A DNA stretch of 64,000 bases, taken from NCBI GenBank assembly GCA_013176395.1, contig JABMLP010000009.1, positions 248,001-312,000 of the forward strand, in the 5' to 3' direction. This DNA comes from Venturia oleaginea (lineage: Eukaryota; Ascomycota; Dothideomycetes; Venturiales; Venturiaceae). Each line of letters starts with the position of its first letter. Within the stretch, counting starts at the first letter, position 1. Positions 55,684 through 64,000 of the stretch are shown here, piece after piece. Both the position numbers and the translations under genes were made by a program. Below the pieces are notes generated by a model. It had not been told where the DNA came from, did not search any database, and was given only the letters and a program-made list of their open reading frames with translations.

Positions 55684-58600
55684 CCTCTATCCAAAGTCGT
55701 GGATGGAGGCGTAGAGTAGATAGAGCAAAATTGTCAAAGGAGTCAATTGAGAGAGTAAATAGTATTTTGAATTCGAACAAAGACACTGATTCACACCGTT
55801 CTCGGATAGAAAAAGAATGGGAGCAGTTCAGACCCAAGATGCTCTCCCGCCTTTTCTACACAAATACTATAGTGAACGATATATACTCTCTTAAAACTCT
55901 CCTTGATAATGGATCTAGCTGCTACGCATCAATAAACGAGGAGAAAGCTTCGCAGATGGACCTTGAAGTACTCCCTATTAGTCCGCGTACTATAGGTGGA
56001 GTTCTTAAGGAAGAAGGACAGACCCAAGTGACAAAAATTGCGAAGTTGAACCTAGATTTAGGGGGACTTATATGCAACGCTTTTGCTTATATAGTCCCGG
56101 GACAATTTGAGGATCTTCTACTAGGCAGGCCTTTTCTCAAGGACACCAAAGCCGTTATCAATGAATCTAAAGGTACTCTTACCTTTGCAAACGGGATTAG
56201 CATTCGCGATGCTAAATTTGAAGACAAACTTGATATACAACAAGTAGCGCCCGTAAGATTCCACCGCCTTGTCACTTCTACACTTGAGAAAATCAAAGAC
56301 GCGTCTAGAGTATTTGCTGTTACTCTTCGAGATATTGATATTGCCTTGAAGCCGAAAGTCCCTTTGACAACAGAGCAAATACTGGAATTGCTACCTAAGA
56401 GGTTTCATAAGTACGCTGCTGTCTTTGATCCTAAAAGGGCCGAGAGACTACCACCGCATCGCCCTGGGATTGATCACGAAATACCTATAGAAGAAGGAAA
56501 ACCACTTCCTTGGGGACCTCTATATGGTATGGGTCGAGAACAACTCCTTGTTTTGCGAAGGACTCTTACAGAGCTACTAGATAAAGGCTTTATCCGAGAG
56601 AGTAAATCAGTTGCTGCGTCTCCAGTTCTCTTTGTGAAGAAACCAGGAGGGGGCTTACGCTTTTGCGTAGACTACCGAGCCTTAAACGCAATTACTCGAA
56701 AGGATAGGTACCCGCTACCGTTAGTAAAAGAGACTTTACTAACCTTAGCTCGTGCTAAGTATCTTAGTAAGCTTGATGTAAATGCTGCCTTCCACAAGAT
56801 TCGAATCGCAACGGGAGATGAGTTCAAAACTGCCTTTCGAACTAGATATGGTCTATTTGAATGGCTAGTTACTCCCTTTGGCTTAACCGGTGCACCTGCG
56901 TCTTTTCAACGGTATATAAACTATATCCTTCGACGATACCTAGACGAGTTCTGCTCAGCTTATCTAGACGATATAGTAATATACTCTTCAAAGAACCTTA
57001 AAGACCATGAAGAAAAGACTGAAAAGATACTTCAAAGCTGCCTTAACGCTGGGTTATACCTTGATATTCGGAAGTGCGAGTTTAATACCAAACGAGTCAA
57101 GTATCTAGGCTTCGTTATAGATACTGAAACGGGCCTACACATGGATCCGGAGAAGATCAAAGCAATTAAAGAATGGGAACGTCCTACTACTCTACGAGGA
57201 GTACGTGGCTTCCTAGGCTTTACAAACTTCTACCGTGACTTTGTAAAAGATAACTCAACAATAAGGGAGCCTCTGGTTCGCCTTACAAAGAAGAATACTC
57301 CATTTTTATGGGGAAAGGAGCAAGAAGAATCTTTTCAAAAACTTAAGGCAGAGTTTTGCAAAGAACCTGTCCTGTCTGCACTTGATGAAGATAAGCCTAC
57401 GCGAGTAGAACCTGATGCTTCAGGCTGGGCTTCCGGAGCAGTACTTAGTCAAAAAGATGAGCTAGGTAACTGGAAACCATGTGCTTTCTTCTCTACTAAG
57501 CACTTGCCAGCCGAATGCAATTATGATATCCACGACAAAGAACTTATGGCTATAGTCAAAGCTCTAGTCCATTGGACTAGCGAGCTACTAAGCCTAAGTA
57601 AGCCATTCATTATCCTCACAGATCACAAGAACCTTGAGAAGTTTATGGTAAAAAGGGAACTAAATGAAAGGCAAATGAGATGGGCGCAGATACTAGCTAA
57701 GTTTAACTTCAAACTAGGCTATCGCCCAGGCTCTGAATCTGTAGTTCCAGACGCCTTAACTCGAAGGGATCAAGATCTCCCAAAGGATATTCAAGACCCA
57801 AGAATCGTTGAAAGAACTAGAACGTTATTACCTCCAAAGCTTTGGATTAACGTTCTAGAGGATAAGACTCCTGCAAGAGAAGAAGCTGCCCAAGAAAATG
57901 CTCAAGAAGTAGACAAAGAACCTATCCCCTTTATACAAAATCCCTTTCTCTCAGGTGATCTAAGGGATAGATGGGAAACTGCACTCGAAGGAGATCTAGA
58001 CTACAGACGTATTTTCCAAAGCGTTCTAAAGCAAGATAGGCAGTTCCCATCTAAGCTAAAGGTTCCTACTTCTATAGGAGATTGTAAAGTCGAAAATAAC
58101 CAGCTCTACTATAGAGACCGAATCTGGTTGCCCTCCTACGAGCCTCTCTTAACAGGAGTAATTCAAGAAATACACGATTCAGTCCTATCAGGGCATCCTG
58201 GACGAGAAGCTACTATTGCTATTCTCTCCAGACAGTTCTACTGGCCGGGATTTGCTCAAGATATACGTCAGTTTATACGCAATTGTGACGTCTGCGGAAG
58301 AACTTCAGTCTGGCGAGACAAAAAGAAAGGTTTACTTAAACCTCTTCCTGTCCCTAGCCGTATCTGGCAAGATATTTCAGTAGACTTCATAGTCGAATTA
58401 CCAGAGAGCCAAAGATGCACAAGACTCTGCGTTATTACTGACCGCTTGGGTAAAGGAACTATCCTGTTCCCAGTGCCTAAAGAACAGTTTGGAGCTGAAG
58501 GATTTGCAAAACTATTTATGCAGAACTACGTAAGATTACACTGGCTTCCTAGATCTCTAGTCTCAGATAGGGACACGCAATTTGTTAATGCTTTCTGGAA

Positions 58601-59516
58601 AGAAGTTTGTCACCTTCTTAAGATAGAGAGAAGACTCTCTACAGCGTATCACCCTGAGACTGATGGATCTACGGAAAGAAGAAATCAAGAAGTTGAAGCC
58701 TATCTACGTAAGTTCTGTACATTTAGTCAGAACGACTGGGTCGAGCTCCTGCCTATTGCTCAAATATGCCTCGATAATAGACCAAACCAAGCTACGGGCC
58801 TATCGCCTTTCTTCTTAACCCACGGTTATAACATTGAGCATATAGGAACTGTTGAAGCTCCCCAGGAAACCCCTAAGAATCCAAAAGAAAAAGCACAAGA
58901 TCTTGTAGCAAAATTGAAGGACGCACAAGAATGGGCAGAAACGTCAATGGTATCAGCTCAGCAACAGCAAGAATACTACTCTAATAGAGATCGTGCTCCG
59001 GCTGACTCTTTTAAAGTGGGAGACAAAGTCTGGCTCAACCTAAAGAACGTAAAAACCCTACGTCCTTGTAAGAAACTAGACTGGATTCATGGGAAGTATA
59101 CAGTTACACGAGTTATCAACTCAATGTCTTACGAGCTTGATACACCCAGAGGAATCCACAACCGATTTCATACGTCTTTACTTAGGAGAGCTGGCACAGA
59201 TCCCCTACCTTCACAAATACAAGATAATACACAGCCGCCTCCTATAGTAACTGAACAAGGAGACGAGGAATACGGTATCGAGGCTATTCTAGCCGCAAGA
59301 TGGCGCCGGCGAGGTCGACAACAAACGCGAGAAGTCTTAGTTAAGTGGGTAGGCTACGTTGATCCTACGTGGGAACCCCTTAGCGAACTCCAACAAACTA
59401 CAGCTCTGGACGCTTTTGAAAGTGCCTACGGCAACGTTCTTGAAAACGACGGACCTATACTACGCCCTCAGAGACTACGCTCACATCGATCTACAAGAGA
59501 GGGGGGGAGGGGATAA
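55677..59516 (+). CDS. retrotransposon Pol (protease-RT-RNase H-integrase-chromodomain)
   Basis: Read in the -1 frame relative to gag. It is open from before the gag stop, so it is probably expressed by -1 frameshifting at GGAAAAAGAG (55671-55680); it has no ATG near its start. Order: aspartic protease (LLDNGSSCYASIN, a DNG variant of D-T/S-G), reverse transcriptase (FCVDYRALNAITRKDRYPLP, LVTPFGLTGAPASFQ, AYLDDIVIYS), RNase H (VEPDASGWASGAVLSQ, LTDHKNLEKFM) and integrase. The integrase has zinc finger H-X-H/C-X2-C (HPGREATIAILSRQFYWPGF, NCDVCGRTS) and catalytic Asp and Glu in VDFIVELPES, VSDRDTQF and DGSTERRNQEVE. A C-terminal chromodomain (VLVKWVGYVDPTWEPLSEL) may guide insertion to chromatin. 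The frame is unbroken to TAA 59514-59516, so the element may be active. Confidence 0.95.
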   Translation, partial: RVASIQSRGWRRRVDRAKLSKESIERVNSILNSNKDTDSHRSRIEKEWEQFRPKMLSRLFYTNTIVNDIYSLKTLLDNGSSCYASINEEKASQMDLEVLPISPRTIGGVLKEEGQTQVTKIAKLNLDLGGLICNAFAYIVPGQFEDLLLGRPFLKDTKAVINESKGTLTFANGISIRDAKFEDKLDIQQVAPVRFHRLVTSTLEKIKDASRVFAVTLRDIDIALKPKVPLTTEQILELLPKRFHKYAAVFDPKRAERLPPHRPGIDHEIPIEEGKPLPWGPLYGMGREQLLVLRRTLTELLDKGFIRESKSVAASPVLFVKKPGGGLRFCVDYRALNAITRKDRYPLPLVKETLLTLARAKYLSKLDVNAAFHKIRIATGDEFKTAFRTRYGLFEWLVTPFGLTGAPASFQRYINYILRRYLDEFCSAYLDDIVIYSSKNLKDHEEKTEKILQSCLNAGLYLDIRKCEFNTKRVKYLGFVIDTETGLHMDPEKIKAIKEWERPTTLRGVRGFLGFTNFYRDFVKDNSTIREPLVRLTKKNTPFLWGKEQEESFQKLKAEFCKEPVLSALDEDKPTRVEPDASGWASGAVLSQKDELGNWKPCAFFSTKHLPAECNYDIHDKELMAIVKALVHWTSELLSLSKPFIILTDHKNLEKFMVKRELNERQMRWAQILAKFNFKLGYRPGSESVVPDALTRRDQDLPKDIQDPRIVERTRTLLPPKLWINVLEDKTPAREEAAQENAQEVDKEPIPFIQNPFLSGDLRDRWETALEGDLDYRRIFQSVLKQDRQFPSKLKVPTSIGDCKVENNQLYYRDRIWLPSYEPLLTGVIQEIHDSVLSGHPGREATIAILSRQFYWPGFAQDIRQFIRNCDVCGRTSVWRDKKKGLLKPLPVPSRIWQDISVDFIVELPESQRCTRLCVITDRLGKGTILFPVPKEQFGAEGFAKLFMQNYVRLHWLPRSLVSDRDTQFVNAFWKEVCHLLKIERRLSTAYHPETDGSTERRNQEVEAYLRKFCTFSQNDWVELLPIAQICLDNRPNQATGLSPFFLTHGYNIEHIGTVEAPQETPKNPKEKAQDLVAKLKDAQEWAETSMVSAQQQQEYYSNRDRAPADSFKVGDKVWLNLKNVKTLRPCKKLDWIHGKYTVTRVINSMSYELDTPRGIHNRFHTSLLRRAGTDPLPSQIQDNTQPPPIVTEQGDEEYGIEAILAARWRRRGRQQTREVLVKWVGYVDPTWEPLSELQQTTALDAFESAYGNVLENDGPILRPQRLRSHRSTREGGRG

Positions 59517-59848
59517 TGTTAAGGGATGGAATCCTTCTCTCTAGCTTATCCATGACTGGATTTCCAATTGTTCTCTTGTTATTCTGCAAGCTGTCATGTT
59601 CTATTTTGCAAGCTGTCATGTTCTATTTTGCAAGCTGTCATGTTCTATTTCGCAAGCTGCCATGTTCTATTTTGCAAGCTGTCACGTTTCCATTTAAAGA
59701 TACTTTCTAGAAGGATCTATTGTAAGAGGAGGATTATATATACTAGCTATCCTTCCTGTACTTACACTTTCTTCTCTGTACTTAGATACTTGAAATATAA
59801 GCTGTCTTCCCTCACTTGCGAAACACCTTTGAGGGTTGAACTCTTACA
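59517..59848 (+). repeat. 3' LTR
   Basis: Same 332-bp sequence as the 5' LTR by eye, preceded by the polypurine tract and followed by the target duplication CTGGC. Confidence 0.95.
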
Positions 59849-59853
59849 CTGGC

Positions 59854-59905
59854 GAAATCATTACTTCAAGGCGCCAGGAGATTATCGATACCAATCTTCA
59901 ATCGC
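59854..59905. repeat. hairpin element copy F, right half
   Basis: Reads GCGCCAGGAGATTATCGATA then CCAATCTTCAA, the reverse complement of the arm that lies before the retrotransposon. Without the 6.2-kb insertion the two halves form one element of about 85-90 bp. Confidence 0.75.
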
Positions 59906-60212
59906 AAGTGATAACAAAAGCTAAGCTTTACCTCGAGCGCAATGGATTGATGAAGCCAATGTGCCAAAAACGGGTTGAAAAAATAATTGCTGCCCCTTCG
60001 GCGTCGTACCAGCAGCTTTGTGTTCAGGTCTACTTATGCAACACGCTGATCTGCCTGGATAGACAACCTCGTTTCTAATATTATCTTTCAGTTCCACACG
60101 GCGTGACACAGGCCTCCATTTCCTCCCACTGACATTTCCACCAGACAAATTCGCTGTTGAGGAGCGCGGGTTTTCAGCAATCACAATCGAGAATTGCCGC
60201 TTTCACATCAAG

Positions 60213-60279
60213 ATAGTATGCTCAATTGTTTCTGGCAACATTCTTTTCTGGGATTGACAGAAACATTTGAGTATACTAT
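60213..60279. repeat. variant hairpin (copy H)
   Basis: Left arm ATAGTATGCTCAATTGTTTC then TGGCAA; the right arm in reverse is ATAGTATACTCAAATGTTTC then TGTCAA (23 of 26 positions pair). It shares the inner TTTCTGGC and overall size with the hairpin family but has a different outer arm, so it is a relative or a convergent palindrome. Confidence 0.55.
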
Positions 60280-62459
60280 GTCAGATCGACGAGGTCGTCC
60301 TAGATTAAGTGCATCCAAAAATCCCGCGTCGGTGTTAGATCCAGCACTTCGAGATGATCGGTGTCTAAGATAAAGAGACGGCGAGTCGGCTGTGATGGGA
60401 TGGTCCATGGCGTGAGTTGAGTGAGTGAGTAACCGTCACTGCATCATCGTCCAGTCCCTTTGCGGAGGCCAGCTATTTCGACAAGTGGGAGAATTACAAG
60501 AGCGAATATTTCGAGAATCGTTCGACGTTTGTCCGAATGCGATGAGCATCCTTCTCGTCGTTTCTGCAAGGATGTTCATCATGTCTGGAGTTGCCAGCAT
60601 TTAAATCATGGGCATCACTTCTACAGCATCACTTCTACGAGGGCGAAGGCTCGCGACGAGACAAGATCCGGAGTGTATGCAGAACGGTCTTAGTCGGGCA
60701 AGCGGTTCATCCAGTGATTCGAATGGTCTAGTCGCACGTGAGCTGCGCTTCAATGCGAGAAAAGCATTTCCTAAATTCAATTCTGTCCAGTCCCGACTGA
60801 TGTTGAGATCGACTTCGATAGTTCCGTTCTCCTCTCCGGCCTGGAGATCCAAAATCAAAGATGACGTTCGCGTGAACGTGCCGCTACACGATTTGGGGGA
60901 AACTCCACGGCGGACGGGTCGCTTTTCGCTCTCAAAAGCGGCTGTGACCGTTGATGGCTGTATAGCACGAGCGCCGTGCCGTGGACAGGATAGGCCGGTC
61001 ACAGCATCTGGACCGTCTGCCAGCCGCTATGTTTAGGGACCCCGGCAGCATGCAAGTAATCTTCCTGCGTGCCGCTTCGTAGCCGCAAGATCACCTCGGA
61101 TTCTTGGTATTCCTCGGATTCATGGGAATCAACATCATCTACCCCGCTTCCCCGACCTGAGATCGATCAGACGAAGGGAAAGGGCCATTGCTTTGGTGGG
61201 GACTGGTCCTGGAATATCCATCTTGCAGGCCATCGTAGGCTTGACTTGATGAAGCGTCTGCGCAACCGACTCCAGTTACCAGAAAGAGTTGCTCTGGTGT
61301 TCTTGGCGCGGCGAGGGAAACCTTTCAGGGCTTCCAGGGCCATGTAGGCTAACAATTTCGGTGGAGGCACCGCTCGAGCTCACCAACGGCTATATTCAGG
61401 GGCAAAAGCAAATTTGGACCGGGACGGACGGGCTGCGCACGCTATTGTTTGCGGGACAGGAATCAACACATAATCGATAGACATGGAAATTCGACCACGA
61501 ATGTGTGACCTTCTTGTTTTAGAAAGACGCGGACTATAGACTCGATCCCAGATGGCATAGGATCAACGATGTATTAAACAAAGAAAGGGGAATACGGGAT
61601 GGGGCATTGCAGAAGCGAGGTCATGCACACGATTCTCCTTATAGGAATTCCCGGCCGGGTCCTGCAACCGACCTACACGTGGCGCTCATACTCGGTACCT
61701 TAGTCAAGCTGTCAAGGGAAGGTCGAGTATAAGTGGCTCTCATTACTAGCCGTATCGGCTGATATCAGCTCGCTTCTATTCATTACTAGTACTCGGTATC
61801 GTACTCTGCTCGGTTTTGATGCCGAGAAAAGAAAGTTGAAAGGCTTACTCCTACGGATACCCACTCGTTCGAAACAGGACCTGCCTGAAACGCGCATCCT
61901 TGGACAATCACTCACTACACCCTGCCGCCTACGGGCCGCTCCCGCTGTTTCGAGCAAGCATTTGGAAACGTCGTGCCACTGACACTGTCAAGCACACCAA
62001 ACATACGCCATGGTCGTCAACCGGAATCATCATGCACCATCACGCTTTGAATATCTAATTGTATCTTTGGCAAGCGTATACTCCCCCTTACTTTCACGAC
62101 GTTGAGGTCGTGCCTGGATATGTTGTTGAACATGCTTCGCCAAGCATGATGTGAGCGGCTCAACCTTGTGAGGAAACTTTCCGAGCCCACTATCGTTGCT
62201 TCTTTTCCCTTTCACCACCAAAACCCTCCCTGTATTCCACTTACTTCCTCTGCTACAAGTCTTGGAAGCTGGGCGCCCAGATCTTTCCATGCTCAGTCTC
62301 TTCAGTTCGTCTGCTAGCAATATCCGTCCCCAGCAGCGGCATAGTTGCTGTCCTACCGTTTGGGAGAAATACATGCTTCTTTGTTATGGGGATCGAAATG
62401 ATGGGGATGGCCCGCCTAGCATCATGTTAGCACTCCTGGATGTAGTGCAAAAAACTATG

Positions 62460-62467
62460 TATATAAG
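62460..62467 (+). promoter_or_regulatory. TATA box, pectate lyase gene
   Basis: TATATAAG, 193 bp upstream of the start codon; a CT-rich leader follows. This is the only convincing TATA box before a host gene in the window. Confidence 0.5.
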
Positions 62468-62659
62468 CCTAGGGCTTCTACCTCTTACGCCTTCTCTCAC
62501 AGCAATCAGGTCGTTCTCTCATTCAATACACTCTTTATTTCTTTACTCAAAACTCTCGTTTTAAGACATCGATCCTACTGGTTAGCGACCGATTTACTCA
62601 AAAGCCTTTTACTACAACTATAAAGTTTCAACCAGCATTTCTAACAACACTTCTTCAAA

Positions 62660-63971
62660 ATGAGATTCGCATCCATCATCACTGGCCTTGTTGCCATCGC
62701 TCAGGCTTCCCCATTGACCAAGCGTGCTTCTACCAGCGATGCCGCTTCGGTTGGTTATGCAACCCAGAATGGAGGTACCACGGGCGGAAAGGGAGGCAAA
62801 GTTACCACTGTCTCCACACTCGCAGCTCTTACATCTGCCGCCGCTGGTGACTCGGCTGGAATTGTCATGATCTCTGGCACCATCTCCGGGGCTGGAAATG
62901 TCAAGGTCAGCTCCAACAAGTCCATCATCGGAGCCAAGGGATCCAGTATGTTCAGCCTTCTCGGTCTCAGTACCACATGCTAATAGCTATTCCACAGAGC
63001 TCATCGGAATTGGTTTGACCATCAAGGCTGTCAAGAACGTCATCATCCGCAACGTTGCCATCTCCAAGGTGCTCGCAAAAAACGGTGATGCTATTGCCTT
63101 GAACAAGGCCACCAACGTCTGGATTGACCACGTTGACGTCTCATCTGATGTCTCCCACGACAAGGACTACTACGATGGACTGATCGATGTCACACATGCT
63201 TGCGACTGGGTCACTGTAAAGCTACCAACATTCACATCAACCTTCCTCACGCTTATTGAAATTACAGATCTCCAACTCCTTCATCCACGACCACTGGAAG
63301 TCTTCCCTTGTCGGACACTCTGACTCCAACGGCGGCGAGGACAAGGGTAAGTTCTGCATCCCGCTAGCCCTTTCCCGCAGTGGATTTATCAATTCATGAC
63401 CTCCAAGAATTTACTTTGATACGACATGCTCAAGTTGAGATCGATATTGATAAGTTTCTGGAACGTTTGATGAGCGACTTTGCCAGAAACTTAGCGATAT
63501 CGATCAGGTTGAGAGAGTGTTGTACAGAAGTGACCTCCTTCTTGGCGGATGTGGATCGCTGGACCATCTGTGCTCACATCAGCCTTGCTTATACTGACTG
63601 GAATCGCAGGCCACTTGACCGTTACGTACGCTAACAACTTCTGGCTCAACACTCACTCCCGTGGCCCATCTTTCCGCTTCGGAACTGGCCACGTCTTCAA
63701 CAACTACTACGAGAACGTCTCGGACGGAATCAACACCCGCAAGGGTGCCCAATTGCTCGTCGAGTCCAACGCTTTCTCCGGTTCCTCCAAGCCTCTTTAC
63801 AGCGTCAACAACGACGGTTACGCCGTGGCCAACGACAACGACTTGGGCGGTGAGACGAACACTGCACCAAAGGGCACCCTCACCAAGGTCCCTTACTCCT
63901 ACACCAAACTTGGCTCTGCAAAGGTCAAATCCGGTGTCGTTGGTGTTGCCGGACAGACTTTGTCCTTCTAA
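62660..63971 (+). CDS. secreted pectate lyase, polysaccharide lyase family 1 (4 exons)
   Basis: Cleaves polygalacturonate by beta-elimination in plant cell walls. Exons 62660-62945, 62998-63215, 63268-63346 and 63610-63971 give 314 residues. Signal peptide MRFASIITGLVAIAQA, then SPLTKR, a dibasic propeptide site. Family blocks: VKVSSNKSIIGAKGSS, NVIIRNVAISKV, NVWIDHVDVSSD, DGLIDVTHACDWVTISNSF, IHDHWKSSLVGHSDSN, LTVTYANNFW, and the catalytic-loop region SRGPSFRFGTGHVFNNYYE carrying the conserved arginines. The length is typical for small fungal PL1 enzymes. The first two introns are 52 bp each. The third (63347-63609, 263 bp) is five times longer and carries a hairpin element in its middle. 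A TATA box and CT-rich leader precede it, suggesting an inducible, strongly expressed gene. Confidence 0.93.
63429..63513. repeat. hairpin element copy G, inside a pectate lyase intron
   Basis: CTCAAGTTGAGATCGATATT then GATAAGTTTCTGG; in reverse the right arm is CTCAACCTGATCGATATCGC then TAAGTTTCTGGC. Both arms share the change AAATTTC to AAGTTTC, so arm-to-arm pairing is kept. It lies wholly inside the 263-bp intron. Confidence 0.85.
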
Positions 63972-64000
63972 ACGTGTTGCGATTACCAATTTTTTCTTGA

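Larger units (their letters stand above)
53665..59848 (+). mobile_element. complete Ty3/gypsy chromovirus (LTR retrotransposon)
   Basis: 6,184 bp with two 332-bp LTRs that read the same along their full length, intact gag and pol frames, polypurine tract AAGAGAGGGGGGGAGGGGA at 59495-59513, and a 5-bp target duplication CTGGC (53660-53664 and 59849-59853). The chromodomain at the end of pol places it with the chromoviruses. Apparently identical LTRs, intact frames and absence of the C-to-T decay typical of RIP indicate a recent insertion. The target was a hairpin element, now split into 53630-53664 and 59854-59905. Confidence 0.95.
59849..62659. other. intergenic region with hairpin fragments; pectate lyase promoter
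   Basis: Starts with the right half of hairpin copy F. A variant hairpin lies at 60213-60279. No gene is supported in 60300-62400; a 142-residue ORF (60608-61036) and others have no recognisable content. TATATAAG at 62460-62467, 193 bp before the pectate lyase ATG, and the following CT-rich leader look like its promoter. Confidence 0.45.

Noticed and set aside
60608..61036. 142-residue plus-strand ORF downstream of the retrotransposon
   Set aside because: No recognisable domain, biased composition and an equally long antisense ORF over the same stretch. Not supported.
1..64000. CRISPR arrays, bacterial operons, ribosomal RNA genes, secondary-metabolite synthase genes
   Set aside because: None present. 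Gene structure is eukaryotic throughout, and the repeats seen are the hairpins, tandem duplications and retroelement repeats listed.

Overview
The window is nuclear DNA of a filamentous ascomycete (Pezizomycotina). Genes carry many short introns of about 48-70 bp with GTATGT/GTAAGT donors and CTAAC-type branch points, coding and AT-rich spacer alternate, and the proteins recognised are typical of this group: a DHA1 drug:H+ antiporter, HsbA-type wall protein, Drs2 flippase, complex I 51-kDa subunit, pectate lyase and a chromodomain Ty3/gypsy element. The pectate lyase and a cysteine-rich secreted protein suggest a plant-associated fungus. A class such as Leotiomycetes is only a guess.

Layout. 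1-9 kb: five-exon MFS transporter, a CBM48 protein with a C-terminal membrane anchor, and an HsbA-like secreted protein with an in-frame stop near its end. 9-15.6 kb: RING/ZZ/SH3 protein (-) and mitochondrial ribosomal protein mL46 (+), divergent, with a 1.6-kb insertion between them flanked by a 14-bp duplication. 16-20.4 kb: Drs2-type P4-ATPase with one extra base in its membrane region. 22-35 kb: four large unrecognised proteins. 36-45 kb: a tandem pair of LPxELR (2EXR-like) proteins, one broken; a transposon-like AT-rich patch; a three-exon small secreted protein with eight cysteines; and coiled-coil ORFs. 45.3-53.3 kb: housekeeping block of SEC61 beta (-)/NUO51 (+), a coiled-coil protein, a GAGFGNKT-repeat protein, and CWC15 (-)/RRP45 (+). 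53.7-59.8 kb: complete young Ty3/gypsy chromovirus with apparently identical 332-bp LTRs. 62.6-64 kb: pectate lyase.

The most unusual signal is a dispersed family of 85-90-bp near-perfect hairpins, at least seven copies plus a variant, each arm ending in TTTCTGGC next to the loop. Two copies sit inside introns, making these the two longest introns seen in protein-coding genes here, and one copy was split by the retrotransposon, whose 5-bp target duplication CTGGC lies in the hairpin. The retroelement has a perfect 11-nt match between its primer-binding region and a site in the LTR just downstream of a TATA box, the arrangement of Tf1-type self-priming. Several genes carry one disabling change each (two 1-nt insertions, three in-frame stops); these are either assembly errors or real decay.

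Exon coordinates were worked out by hand from splice motifs, reading frame and remembered family consensus; no alignment or search was run.
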